From: Chara braunii
Lineage: Eukaryota; Streptophyta; Charophyceae; Charales; Characeae
Direction: 5' to 3'
DNA: 25,627 nt
NCBI GenBank assembly: GCA_003427395.1
Contig: BFEA01000012.1
Coordinates: 6,468,378 to 6,494,004, forward strand
Part shown: positions 8,731-21,004 of the stretch, piece by piece
How positions within the stretch are numbered: the first letter of the stretch is position 1
How the letters are laid out: every line of letters begins with the position of its first letter
Program-made: the position numbers and the translations under genes
Notes under the pieces: generated by a model
Databases searched by the model: none
Told to the model about the DNA's origin: nothing
What the model saw: the letters and a program-made list of their open reading frames with translations, nothing else

Positions 8731-9265
8731 AAGAAAATTTTGGCAGCGCTTCCCGTAGGAAAAGTGTCTTTTGACTCTTTTCAGAATTTATACTCGCTCT
8801 AATATGAAAACTGAAATCATTTCTAACTCTAGGCAGTTAAATTTTGTCTAACTTCCTGAATTAGTCAAAATTTGGGCAGCATCTTCTTTAGAAAAGTAGA
8901 CTTCCCAGATTTATACTAAGTCGGATAAGAACTCAAAGTAAGACTTGAGTCCAGCCAAGACAAAATTTAACTAACCCCTTAGATTTGTAAAACATTTGGC
9001 AGCGCTTAGCGTAGAGAAAGTAGTTTTCCAAAATTTATACAAAACTAAGTTCAAAAACTAGAAATAACTTTGACTTCCCAAAGTCCAATTTTTGTCTGAC
9101 CATGTGAATTAACAAAATTTTGGGCAACACTCCCTTTAGAAAAGGAGACGTTCCATATTTTTACTAAGCCATATATGAAAGTTAGACAATCTGAACTTTA
9201 AAAAGTCAAAATTTGATTAACTTCTTGGTTTTGTAAAAATTTTGGCAGCGTTTCCCGTAGAGAAA
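8731..9265 (-). repeat. Five-box tandem array of E2
   Basis: GGCAG cores lie at 8742, 8875, 8998, 9123 (here GGCAA) and 9244, spaced 133, 123, 125 and 121 bp. The order alternates as in E1 and E3: TTTTGGCAGCGCT types at positions 1, 3 and 5, and AATTTGGGCAGC types at positions 2 and 4. Small hairpins also sit between boxes, for example ACTCAA facing TTGAGT near 8930-8950. Confidence 0.85.
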
Positions 9266-9574
9266 GTAGCTTCCCAAGATTTATACAAGACCAAGTATAA
9301 CAAATGATCCCAGAAAATACGAAAATTGACCTAAGTAAAAAAAAATAACTCATAAAATGCAGGAATTGAACTAACTCCTATGACTCTAGTACGTGACGAA
9401 CATCTAAAGCAACTACCTATAAAACTGAAACTCAGACTAAGTAGTAGTCTCACTCAGTCACATGCAAGGTCAAACCACAAAGATAAGTACTCTCACCAGC
9501 CCAAAGATAAACTTGTCAAACAACAGTTAGTAGTCTTTTAATGATTTATCCCTTATACCTAACTTACATAAGGT

Positions 9575-10260
9575 GTAAAGATAGACCATCCAATCTTATG
9601 GAAACCTGTTTAGCTCAACTATTGAATATACACGAACACAGGGCACTACAAATTTTCTCTTCCTGGTATATGACTAGGTTGTCCAACCTAGTCGCCATGA
9701 ACTGTTTAAGTATCCAAATTATATATAATTCTTTGTACTTAGTCTTTTAAGGTAACATATGACTGAACCGATCATCTTAGATCAAGGTTCAGCCTGTCGC
9801 TTCTTACCAAAAAAAAATTCTTAATTCATACTCTTTTTAGTTGGTGATAAGTTATAGTCAGACTATCCAATCTTATGGAAAAATATCTGACTAGCCTGTT
9901 CATAAGTAAAATAGTATATAATATAGACAAGTTTATCCCTTTGGTTCCAGCATATACGTGACTCCAGACCAGACCACCCAATCTTATGGGAACATGTCCA
10001 GTTCTTTGGCTGAATTTCTCCTCAAAATAAACAAGAAGATATTAATAAACATCAGAAAACTCACATAAAGCAAGGCAACCAAACCATCCAATCTTATGGA
10101 AAAATGCTTGGTCCCTGAAAAAGTCAAACACAAGTAGCCCTCGTAAGTCAAAGCAACCCAACCACCCAATCTTATGGGAACTTGTCTGGTTCTTCAGGCA
10201 ATCAAAAATAAACATAGCACTGGACCCTCCAAACTTATGGAGACTCTCCCAGCTTTTGGT
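9575..10260 (-). repeat. Stem-loop array of E2
   Basis: Six stem-loops share an ATCTTA or AACTTA loop. The best are 9855-9862/9886-9893 (TAGTCAGA/TCTGACTA, inner TCCA/TGGA); 9968-9974/9996-10002 (ACCAGAC/GTCCAGT, inner CCCA/TGGG, two A-C positions that are G-U on the other strand); 10078-10082/10108-10112 (ACCAA/TTGGT, inner TCCA/TGGA); 10155-10158/10188-10191 (AACC/GGTT, inner CCCA/TGGG); and 10227-10231/10238-10242 (CTCCA/TGGAG, a longer inner stem). One at 9589-9602 keeps only the inner stem well. Confidence 0.85.
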
Positions 10261-10759
10261 TGATCCAGTCAAACAAAAGCAAGACAACCTTCCTCCCACC
10301 TTTCCCCTAGATGCAATCTTTTTTTACAATCTGCTTTCAGTCAAACAACAAATCTGAAACTGAAATTGCACGAACATTTCTTTATTAAGTTTGGTTTGGG
10401 TCCTGAAAGTCAAACATAAAGTCAAAGTAGGGTTGCAGGCAATATACTTAGTCAACCATAGCAATAAATACAGATAGGGGTTATAATTGGGCTTATAGAG
10501 GGGAAGCAATGGTTACCTCTCAGTTCCCTGCCTCCGTAACTTCTCCTGAGTTCCAACAGAGCTCCTGCAATCGGTGGGCAGACTCCCCAAAGAGTCTTGT
10601 TACGGTCCTACGGGTTGCAATCCCGCCTGCCGCCTTCCTTTCTGAATAGGATTAGAAGGGCAGAATGAGGGGTTTCAGACTCTCGAGATACGGGAGAGGG
10701 ACTGACTCAACTCTCAGGAAAGTGCCTTGTTATCTTCCAGCGCCTGAGGGTCCCTCAAT

Positions 10760-13700
10760 GATGGTCGAAACGCACAACCACTTGGCCAGGATTAAAATCA
10801 AACCTCCGGCTGTTGACTCTGTGGCGACTCTCTTCACTCATAGAAATCCTCCCGTGTATAAAATTATACCTCCCCCCCTTCTATGACTCGACCACTCTGC
10901 AGTACCTATGAACTCAAGTGCGTTGGCTATAAGTGGGGTCTCGCCCTTCTTCAGTAGTAGCACAAGTCCTAAGCCCGCAACACCGCTGAAGCACAGCAAC
11001 AACAAGTAGGATACCTACAAATGTAGCCAATGCCGAACATGTACGCGTCTCGACTCCTCTCTCTCCTCTGCACCTTGTTCATTCGTTATGTCTGCAACGA
11101 GTCCTCCTTCATGTCGCAACGACATAGTCGCGTGGTTCGACTAGTCATGGAGATTGTGCAGTCTCCAATAAATCCTGACAAATATCAACCCACGATTGCG
11201 CTCATGCTACTCTCAATCCACAAGATGAGTCGTGCGCCGGCCAACCGGCACGCTTCTACCTCGGAGCTCGTCTGCAGCTCCGGACCATCACCGACGATTG
11301 TGGCATTTCCGAGCGCCCATCCGCAGCACGTTCATTTAATACATAACGATGACTACAACCACCAGTATGCTCCTCCCACCATACCCTTCGGTGACGAGGA
11401 TCAATACGATACTAAACAATACGGCGGTCTTTTGCACAACGGTTCTGCTATCTCGTCCTCATACCGAGACTGCGCCTTTCAGATAAGTGCTTACTCCCTC
11501 CTCATCGCACGAGTTTTGCCTGTAGCCTCTTCCATGCGTTTGGCCCCACGAGGCGAGATCAAACCGCATCGGACCTCAATTGGGTAGGCAAAGACCTTTT
11601 TATTGTGGTCACTACTAAAGTCGACCTCCTGTCTACAATTCTGTAGTTTTACGCATACTTCGATTGAGCAGTCGTGCAAAACAAAAAAAAGAACCTTCCG
11701 CAAGAACATAGGCAGATACACTACTATCCCGATATGGCCGCAGCGAGGTAGAGAGAGGCTATTTCTATCGATACGATGAGCAAATCGGACCGAATCTACC
11801 GCTAAAACGTGGAGATATACAATGCCTTTAGTCCGGTGTATAGTGGCATGGAAAAGGGCTATTTATATCGTTAATACAAGCAAGTCAGAATGAATCTTAC
11901 ACTGGAGCCCGGGAGGATACAGTCAGCCTTGCTCACTTGCTGCCCGCCAGCCTTTCCTACCCACTACTTCTACTCAATGCACCTGATGGACAGCCCACGG
12001 AAGGGAGGCGAGTGTCAATGTCACCGCGAGGAAGATCATCACGAGCACGAAGATCACCACCGCCGTATTCGGATTTGCCACTACATTGATCGGGATCAGC
12101 ACCGACTTCCTGACAAAAGGGGGACGTGGAACGAAACTGTGGTTGCATGCAAGTAAAAACGAGCACACTAATGCTCTCGGAGCCGGGCAGGTAAAGCAAC
12201 TACATCGAAAAAACAACAATAATAAAACAAACGAGGAAAAAACAAAACAAATCTTATCCTAGGACATGGGCAAATGCATCGCCCTTTCCCTTGGGCGCAA
12301 CTAAGAATCACTGTATCGCCTAGACCAACGGCTCAACCCAAAAAACTAACTACGCCATCGTGTTTGCGACGGCTGAAAACCTCGGATTAGGCCCCTCCCT
12401 TCTTAAAGTCCATAGAGAAACAAGTAGGATATTCATTTCTTCGCCTTGCCACATCTGCTCCCACCATTCTTCCGCGCGCCATTTCCTCCTGCTAACTCTT
12501 ACTATACTAACTTTTCACTCCATTATGGCTTCACCATCTAGCTTGTAACTATCCTAAACCTCTACCTATTGTTCTTGTTCACTTGATTCCATTGAGAACC
12601 AAGTGAATTAGCCAGGTTCCGTTCCGCCATAACCGCCAGTTTGATAGCTACGCGCGGCCTCCTTCCTCTACTAACATCTCTTCTACTTACTCTTCGTCAT
12701 TTCTGACTTGACTAACAGTTTCGCTCCAGTCCAGAACCTCAGAAACGAGTCTTCATCCGATGATTTCCATCGAGGAACGGGCGTGAGCCATCATTTTTTT
12801 TCCCATCGCCATGCTCATGCCTTCCACCATATCCGCGAACTAACCTTTTTATCTAACTCTAATTTTACTAACCTAGCATTAAATCCGACCTCATCAAGCA
12901 ACTCGCCCGGGGCCAAAACCCTAGGATCGTCTTTTTCCTTGTTTGAAACAGCTCACAATCGAGCAAGCTCGACGTTCTCCACCATCGTTACTTTTCAAAA
13001 TGCATTCAAGCGCAACTTGTGGTCGGGTTATTTCCTCCCAGCTACTCGTCTGGCTCTCCACAACTTGCCCCGCCCGCCGTTGCGAGTGGTCCTTTGACCG
13101 CGTAGGATGAACAAAGTGACGGAAACTTCAAGGGGAACCAGCTACTAAACGCTTCGACAAGGTTTATCTTCTCTGCCCGCAGATCCGACGAACGATTTGC
13201 GGATCCTCACTATTATGCCCGCCGCAGTGACCTCCAGTTTGCTCCGCTTTCACTCCAGTTTTTTCTTGCGCTATATTGTGTGCCGACAATTGATACAACC
13301 AGCAGATCGGTGCTTCGGAAGTTGAAATCCACTACGGTGCGCCTACCAACTCCCCTGGTGCATTTGTCAGCCCAACAGTGAGTAGCACTAAAGCGTGCGA
13401 CCTATACTCAGCTGTCGGGACGATTTTCAACGCTGCGAGCGTACGAGGGCGTAGACCCGCTGCGAAGTCTGCAGCGTGGGCCTAGACGAAACGGGTCCCG
13501 GAGCAGTTCACGGTGGTCTACGGCCTCCGCCCTGATGCGATCATCCTACCACGCCTAGGCACGGTCCTCCATTTTACTGGACCCCAACGAGCCTGCTCAC
13601 ACTCGAACTTCTCCCTTCTCACAGCAGGTGGAGGTTAGCAGCAGTGTACCCCCTAGTCATGGCTACCCAACCTTGCTCCACCCCACTACCCTCGAACATA

Positions 13701-13990
13701 GCTCGCCATCTTTTGCGTCCCAACAGTCATGCACACACTTAAACCACTCATAACAGATCACGGGCGACAGGCCGGACACCCGTAATGGCCCGTGCTACCC
13801 AAGTCCCCTCCGCCTCGTGGGCCAATCACCCACCTGCTCGCATGCACGTTGAACTCTTCAAATCTTATGTTCAACGACTAGTGGAATAAAGAAATCTCGC
13901 CAGCATCCCGAACACGCACGAACCCGTAGGTCAACCAAAGGAGACGCACGCTCAAGTCCTCGGCCACCGTGACGGCCTTTAAATCCGGCG
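10760..13990 (-). repeat. CT-rich hairpin block of E2
   Basis: This is the inverse counterpart of E1 2333-4770 and of E3 20900-24000. It carries the ATTCC-type hairpin with TTCACTTG (12578-12585) facing CAAGTGAA (12600-12607), continued by TTC/GAA, and a CCCGGGGCCAAAACCCTAGG motif at 12907-12926. Pairs in the hairpin differ from those of E3 and E1 but remain complementary. No gene is supported. Confidence 0.55.
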
Positions 13991-13999
13991 TCTCGTCCG

Positions 14000-14728
14000 A
14001 GTCAAGGAACGCCGAAGTATAAGAATAATACTACAATAAATAATATAATATTTCAGAACTTTTAATCGTTAGAATATGACGAATGAGGAAAAAGAAATCA
14101 ATAGTACCGTTTCGACGCCCCCGACGACAAAACCAAGTGTGATAGCCCCGTCGGACCCTCAACCCCTCGGTCCCTTCGTTGTACTCTGATACCCCCGCAT
14201 TGTCGCTGCTCGATCTCAATCCCTGAATCTCTTGGTTGAAAGTCTGACACCGTAACCAATAGTGTTAGGCCCAAGTCTGAGCCTAGTATTAGCAGACATC
14301 TATATAAACGGGTATCACGCAAATGCGTTGCCTACTAAAACGTTTCAAGGCAGCACTCTCCGCCTTTGCATACTCTAACTATTATCTAGTGTCGCCTTGT
14401 CCCCGATGTCGTCCTCCGTACGAGCACACAAGTCATTGCCAAACATACCAATCAAGAATAAAATATCTTTTAATCATAGTTTAATCGGGATAAAAACTTT
14501 GGTCGGCACAACGCCAACTCTACAATCATCAACTAACGAAGAGATCACGCGCGCCTTATGTCCGCGCGCCCACACACTCTCTACTCTAGTCAACCATCCT
14601 GTCAACGTAAACCACAGACACAGTCGCACCTCGCGCGGTATACTTAAATTCTAAACCAAACAATTTTTTTTTTTCTGTCGCTTGCAAAAACCAGGGGGGA
14701 TACCCTTGTAAGGGTATTAGCGCCGACA
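14000..14728 (-). repeat. LTR-like end of E2
   Basis: On the minus strand this starts TGTCGG at 14728, has the palindrome ATACCCTT/AAGGGTAT (14700-14707/14710-14717), keeps TATATA at 14301-14306 and runs to a decayed primer-site-like region near 13988. It aligns with E1 1671-2320 over its length with many substitutions, so the copies are old. Confidence 0.55.
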
Positions 14729-16754
14729 ATAGGGCCACGACATTAGGAGTCGATCCTGTATGTCAATGTCATAGGTTTGAACTATTCAAAAATGATTGGC
14801 ATGTACGATTCAGATTGAGTGATATTATGGGGATTTGACGTTTTTCTCTAAAACTCGCGTAATGTACCTTTCACTGGGAGAATTACTAATCTTGATAGTA
14901 TTAACAGTGCATGCAAAACTACCTTGTCATCTCTTCGAAGGATTGATATGGAAGAAAATTTTATGATTTCTCTCTTAAAAATTATCAGAAAAGAACCATT
15001 ATATACATTGGGTGCAGTTGCCCTGGAATATTTGTACTGTGTAAAGGGATCTCTGTTCGGATTCACTCTTTCACCTTTGGATAGGAACCCGATGACAACC
15101 CTAGTGGAATGTCATATAATATATCATGAAGGGATGAGGTGCACATTATGGACTTTTAAAAGTTAAAAAAATAAAATAATAATAAAGTTATATGTTGACT
15201 ACCGACAGATTTTAAGAAGAAGAACCTTGACGAAATTTGGAGAATAAAGTTTTATAAACAATAGCATGAGATTTTGTTTTTTTCCCATGAATCGTACAAA
15301 TGTTAAGAAGGATATATTCATGAAAAATTTTACAACCTTATCGAGGTTGTTCCGGACTTATCCTTCCTAATATATTGCTATGAACTCATTCGTGTTAATA
15401 CCTCCATTAGCAGGATTTTGTAGCAAATTTTATCTTTTTTTTGTTGCTTTAGGTTGCAAAGCTTATTTATTAGCCTTAATAAAAATAGTAATCAACGTTA
15501 TTAGTTGCTTTGATTATATACGTTTTGTAAAAGTCATGTATTTTCATCATAAGTAAGGACAAACATCTTAACCGGAAAAGGTCGATTTGTCCTTCCTCTG
15601 CTAGTCCCGTACGATTTTTTTGCAGAACTCTTGTGCAAATACTAAATTTGATTATTCGCACTCGTAAGAGTGCGCATTTCAACATGATGGCGGGACAAAA
15701 CTTAAAAAATAATCTAACCGCTATTAACGAGAAATGTAAGATCTTTGTGTGTTTGCTAAAACGTATAACATGAAGAAAATGTTATAAAATATTTCACATT
15801 TGGAAGAAACATAGGTTGTTCAATGGATGTTTAACGGATTCCGAGATAAGGAAAAAAATTAGGTAAGGATCAAAATCAGAGGAAAAAATGCGACAATCTG
15901 AAAATCCATCGGTTGGGGGTTTGTTAGACCAAGTAACCTCGAAAAGTTTGTCAATGTCCTGCAAGATCATGTTATATTCAAATCGGTGGGACAGACTCTA
16001 AGAAGAAAATGAGCATTCAAATAGGAGGGCAAACTTGCCCACCAGTGGCATGCCTTGTCTACATGTTTGTTGAGCATAAGATTTTGAAGACATGGGAAAG
16101 CGACAAGAGGAATCTTGTTGGATATCGATGATCTATAATTGTTTGACATGCATAAGAAGAACAACAATAAAGAGCAAAACATGTAGAAAAATTAATGAAC
16201 CAGACTGTGGGTTGTTATCACTTAAAATTAAGAATGGAACGAACGGACAACAATGCAAATATTGTCAAATTTATGAAAACAATTTTTTTTTATGATCAAA
16301 CGAACTGAGATTATAATCATACACAAACCGAAGAACATTGAGAGTATATGGCAGTATCAAGAAAATCGAAGATATATGATCATAAGAGTTACTCATCTTT
16401 CGCTCTTGTTGAACAAAAAATTTCAATTGTCATTCGTATCATTCACTGTATTAGAGCTAATACAAATATAGTTGTCCTTCTCTCATTCCCCATAATCACA
16501 TTGCACCAAGAATTAGAAGGAGTTAGGTTTCCAAACTTTTTCTTGAAGCACTAAAGATTGTTGTCGGGAAGGTGGGTGGGAGTGCATGGCCTCAGTTAAC
16601 TCCGAGGCTTGATAAATGTTACCGATGATGGGGTGTGTAGGATATAAATTTGAGGGCCATGAAGATCAAGATGTCGAGACAAAAAGATAGTAGATGTGTT
16701 ACTGAGAACTATGCATTGACCTTCTCGTTGAGTTTCAAACGAAGGGATAGTGAA
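14729..16754. other. AT-rich spacer between E2 and E3
   Basis: This 2-kb stretch is visibly more AT-rich than the repeats and matches none of their blocks. It is probably the host sequence into which E copies inserted, or another decayed repeat. Frames of 60-80 codons are present; one at 14948-15166 (ATG start) has a protein-like composition but no recognisable domain, and it cannot be separated from chance in AT-rich DNA. I see no tRNA or other RNA gene. Confidence 0.6.
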
Positions 16755-16774
16755 TGTGATACACCCCGCCGAGC

Positions 16775-16792
16775 AGGTTTTTGGAAAAACCT
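16775..16792. repeat. Perfect hairpin near the left end of E3
   Basis: AGGTTTTT and AAAAACCT pair perfectly across two G residues, 20 bases inside the proposed end of E3. A palindrome just inside the opposite end (24966-24983) gives both ends a similar hairpin layout. Confidence 0.8.
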
Positions 16793-17499
16793 GAGATGGA
16801 CATATGGTGAAGGACCCCACCCCGTTGGATTTTCGAGTCTCATCGGCCCCTCTGTATAAGCGGGTAGTGGTGTCGAGCGCATAGGTCCGACACCGCACGT
16901 GGCAGTGCGGGATCCTCTCGGCCGCCTCACGCAGAAGTTGAACCAACTTGTCACGAACACACAAATGGAGCTTCCTTAGGCCGCTCCGGCCGAGTGCGCC
17001 AGCCATACCTCTCGCGAGCCCCTACGACAGGATAGGGCCTACGCGAGGCACAACTTACCTCCACCTTACGGGAGATGTCACCTCCCTTCGGTGGGCGTAT
17101 CCCCGCCGAGTTACCAATCTACAGTACGAAAGCTAATCAGTTGCAATCGCAGAGGTGGACCAGCCGAGGGCGTTTCTCGTTCGCTGTAGCATAGGGGGTA
17201 CGCGCGGTAATACGTTTGTCGAACCTGCACGCAAACCGACATCTTGGGGGGCTGAAGTTCCAAGCGCGGCCCGTCGTCGGTCGACTAGGACGCATCCCAC
17301 ACACCACGCAAACACCACTTTACGAACACAAAAACAAAACACATACACACACATACGAAACGACACAGCACAAACAACGCGACAACGCTCCTAGCCCCTC
17401 AGTAGCCAACCCATAACTTTCCAATGTGGAAATCAAATAGGCGTCGCGCGCGAGATTTAGTATAAAACCGCGCGGACGCAGGGCTAACTCATATCGACT

Positions 17500-17830
17500 C
17501 GCAATGCAAGCATACGCAAGCGGTCTCAATGATGGCGTACCATGTAGTACCCATACTCATGCGGTCCTTGTTAATCTCGAGGGTCGCACTCGACACTCAA
17601 GTGTCGGCTGACACGCGCCTTGAGGGTTAATCGCTCAACGCTGGACAACCGCCAAGCACGGTTGAAGACCACACACCCTCTTCTGCACTCTGTGCAGAGC
17701 GGGTGGTACACAGGTCCATACCTGTGGTGGCAGTCGCTTCTTACTGCCCTGGAGATGAGTCCCACTCCAGGCCTGAGCGAAACGTCCAACCATACAACTC
17801 TAAAAAGCAAAAGGTAAAGAGGGAATCCCC
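17500..17830. repeat. Hairpin-rich block of E3 related to the foldback
   Basis: This block is shared with E0 (377-700) and E1 (7600-7890). It contains several stems: CGACACT facing AGTGTCG near 17590-17605, CACAGGT (17709-17715) facing ACCTGTG (17720-17726), and CCTGGAG (17748-17754) facing CTCCAGG (17765-17771). In E1 the last stem is replaced by a different pairing built on GCCCT/AGGGC, so the structure seems to persist while the bases change. Confidence 0.65.
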
Positions 17831-17859
17831 TTTTTCTCTCAAGCCATAATTTGGTTGGC

Positions 17860-18310
17860 CCTTATGCACGATCTTAGTAAGCCGCATACATACCCAAGGC
17901 ACATATAAATATATATATAAGACTTATTTATACAGGACGATCACTTCTCACAGTCACAGTGGGGCTCCTCTCAGCCATATATGTATGTAATCGCAGACAA
18001 TCACATCCAGGATCCGAGCCACAAACTCACCTGCAATCACATCAAAGATTCATCCAAAAGTCTACGCACTACACGGGGTCAACTTCAACCATTCCTTGCA
18101 CTCATACCCCTCGCTTTAGCCATACAAGCCTCACTCGTGCAACTCTTAAATAAATACTCAGTCTTTTTGTTGAATGACCATTCAATAAAGTCCGGGTGAA
18201 AACACAACAAAACAGTTCAAGTCTCAAGGCTAAAGCCTTTAGGTTGAGTGGCAGGAGTGAATTGGAGTTGAGTCGTAAACCGACGAATCGGCAACCGACC
18301 TGTTATCAGT
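17860..18310 (+). promoter_or_regulatory. Opposing TATA/poly(A) block of E3
   Basis: TATATATAA lies at 17912-17920, and AATAAA at 18147 and 18184, the latter followed by GTCCGGGTGAAAAC as in E0. The block ends at the CTGTTATCAG palindrome. The order TATA, about 270 bp, AATAAA is LTR-like and directs transcription on the + strand, opposite to the TGTCGG end of the same copy. Confidence 0.5.
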
Positions 18311-18594
18311 CATAACAGAAAATGATCCTCAAGGGATCAAGCTGAATCTAGTCCTGAACTTGAATCGGACAACCCAAAGGACCTGTAATACAGGATAAGT
18401 CAAATGCCCAAACTAAATTATCAGCATATGGGGGATAAACCTCCATAGCACATTCTCACTCAAAGTTATCTGCCAACCAAATCTAAGTCTACCTCTAAGC
18501 CAGTGTCCAAAGCAAAGGTAGACTAACGACAGGATCTCCCCTATTCAGGGTGGATTGCCAGAATCGTCATCTGTCAAAATATAATCTAACTCCT

Positions 18595-19150
18595 CTAAAT
18601 CAAGAAAATTTCGGCAGTGCTTCCCGTAGGAAAAGTGTCTTTCCAGAATTTATACAACCCCATATATGAAAGCAGAAATAATCTTTAACTCTGGAAAGTC
18701 AAATTTTGTCTAACTCCCTGAATTAGTAAAAATTTGGGCAGCACTCCCTTTAGAAAAGGAGACTTCCCAGATTTATACTAAGCCAGATACGAACTCAAAC
18801 GACAACTTGAGTTCAACTTAGACAAGATTTAGCTAACTCCTTAGTCTTGCAGAAATTTCGGCAGCAATCCCTCTAGAAAAATGTTATTCTAAAATTTATA
18901 CAAGGCTAAGTTTTAGAATTTGAGAGTAACCTTGACTTCTCAAAGTCCAAGTTTGTCTAACTCCCTGAATTAACAAAAATTTGGGCAGCATCCCCTTTAG
19001 AAAAGAAGATTTTCCAAATTTTGACTAAGTCAGATATAAGAAAAGATAAGTTGAACTTTGACAAGTCAAAAACTGACTAACTCCTTGGATTTGTAGAAAT
19101 TTCGGCAGCGCTTCCCGTAGAGAAAGAAGCTTGCCAAGATTTATACAAAA
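18595..19150 (-). repeat. Five-box tandem array of E3
   Basis: GGCAG cores lie at 18613, 18737, 18860, 18984 and 19104, spaced 124, 123, 124 and 120 bp. Types alternate: ATTTCGGCAG at 1, 3 and 5, and CCCTGAATTA plus ATTTGGGCAG at 2 and 4. An inter-box hairpin is perfect (GAACTCAA 18791-18798, TTGAGTTC 18807-18814). Box number and order match E1 and E2 despite heavy substitution. Confidence 0.88.
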
Positions 19151-19469
19151 CCAAGTATAACCAAAGGTCCCAGAAAGTGCGGGAATCGACCTAAGTAAAA
19201 AAAAACTTAGCTAAGAAAATGCAGGAATTGAAACTAACTCCTATGACTCTAACACGTGGCGAGCGACTAAAGCAACTACCTATCAACCTGAAACTCAGAC
19301 CAAGTAGTAGCCTCACTCAGCCTCATGCAGGCCAAACCACAAGGGTAAGTACTCTCGCCATCCCCAAGTCAACCTGAGCAGACAATAGTTCATGATCTCT
19401 CAATGATTTAACCCTTTATACCCTGCTTACATAAGGCATAGGTCAGGCCACCTAAACTTAGTCAGGCCT

Positions 19470-20305
19470 AAAGTCAGCATACCTAAACTTATAGAGCGTT
19501 CTGACTCAGCCAAGTATACACAAACAGAAAGCACAACTACTTTTCTCTTCCTTGGGCATATGACTAGGTCATTCTAGTCGCCCTGAACTGTTTAAGATAT
19601 CCAAATTATATATACCTCTCTGCACTTAGTCTTCCAAATGGACATAGGGCTGAGCCGCCCATCTTAGAACATTGCTCAACCTGCCCAAGTTTACCTTCAG
19701 TTATATCTCTTTAGTTATACTTTCTTCAAATTACGATAAACTATAGCCAGGCTGTCCAATCTTATGGAACCCGCGCCTGACTAGCCTGTTCGTAGATAAA
19801 GTAATAATACAATATAGCCATATTACACCATTGGGTTCCAGCATGTGCGAGGCTTTGAGTCAAACCCCCTGAATTTACAGAAGGGCCGGCCCCTCCACCT
19901 GATTCCTTTCTCTTTGAGCCATTGTGTGCGTGGCATTGAGTCAAACCCTCTGAACTTACAGAAGGGTCTGCCCCTTTGTCAGGTTCATTCCCTCAAAACA
20001 AAGGCAGGAAGAGACTGAGCCACCTAAACTTATAGAGCGGCTCTGTCCCCTCGTTCAGAAGCAAAAAAACTCAGGAAAACCCAAAGAAACTAAGGTAACT
20101 CAAGGCACCAAAACTGATTGAGCGCCCTTAGTTCCTGAAAGTCACCCACAGTCAAACTCCTTGCAAGTCAGAGCAGTCAGGACACCTAAACTTATAGAGC
20201 GTCCTGACCCTCCATGCAATTTACAGCACCGGGTCTCCCCAAACTTATGGGGACATCCCAGCCTCCAGAGCTTCAGGCTACCTAAACTTATAGAGCGGCC
20301 TGATG
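19470..20305 (-). repeat. Stem-loop array of E3, with changed inner stem
   Basis: About nine stem-loops share an AACTTA-type loop. Outer stems include GTCAG/CTGAC (19473-19477/19501-19505), TAGCCAGG/CCTGACTA (19744-19751/19776-19783), ACCC/GGGT around CTG/CAG (19945-19967), GAGCC/GGCTC (20017-20021/20039-20043), AAGG/CCTT (20102-20105/20126-20129), GTCAGGAC/GTCCTGAC (20176-20183/20201-20208) and TCAGGCT/GGCCTGA (20273-20279/20297-20303). The inner stem is usually CTA/TAG, but TCCA/TGGA, CTG/CAG and CCCCA/TGGGG (20237-20241/20248-20252) also occur. The array is longer than in E1 or E2. Confidence 0.87.
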
Positions 20306-21004
20306 CTCCATGCAAACCAAAATAAACAAAGCGTTGGGCTTCCCCAAACCACCTCCCAGCCTCGACGACCCAATCAACCATCACACAAGGCGACCCCCCA
20401 TTCTGCCATTCCCAGATGCCATTTCTTTCAACAGTCTGTTTTCACACAATCAACAAAGTTAAACTGAATTTGAACAGACATTCTTTTACTTAGTCTTGTT
20501 CAGTGTCCTGAAAGTCAAACCAAAATGAAGGTAGGGTTGCACACCATATACTCAGTCAGCGATGCAATAGGCGATACGGGTAGGGGCTATAACTGGGTTT
20601 ATAGAGGGAATCAAGGGATTACCACTCAGTTCCCTGCCTCCAGGACTCCTCCTGAGTCCCGGTAGAGCTCCCGCAATCGGTGGGGCGAACCTCTGACAGA
20701 GGCCTTGGCGCGGATTACGGGTTGCAATCCCGCCTGCCGCCTTCCTCTCAGAACAGGACTAGACTTAGATTTAGAAGGGCAGATAGAGACAGTTTTTAGG
20801 CTCTCAAATCCAAGAAGGGTGCACTCAGACTCGCGAGAGAGGGCCTTGACCCCTTGTTTCACCAGAGGGCCCCGCAATGGCGGCCAATGCAACAGCTTAG
20901 TCAAGATTGAAGTCAAACCGTTGAACCGTTCCCTTGGCGCCCTTCTAGTTCGCAGCACTGACCTCCCTTCCCAGACTCAGTCACTCCCCTAACTTCAACT
21001 GCGG

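Larger units (their letters stand above)
8532..14728 (-). mobile_element. Copy E2 of repeat family E
   Basis: Starting at the 50-bp repeat, E2 contains in + strand order: the five-box array (8731-9265), linker (9300-9560), stem-loop array (9575-10260), conserved linker (10310-10760), CT-rich block (10760-13990) and the inverted LTR-like end (about 14000-14728), which closes with ...CCGACA. The outer and opposing-promoter blocks are missing here and are found instead in E0, about 6.9 kb upstream across E1. No recognisable coding sequence is present. The 185-codon frame at 11030-11587 has no domain I can name and no matching frame in E3. Confidence 0.85.

Noticed and set aside
11030-11587. Frame of 185 codons in E2
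   Set aside because: No recognisable motif, no conserved counterpart in E3 and low-complexity composition; I treat it as chance.
14948-15166. Frame of 73 codons in the AT-rich spacer with protein-like composition
   Set aside because: Too short, without homology I can recognise and without a supported exon structure; chance cannot be excluded.
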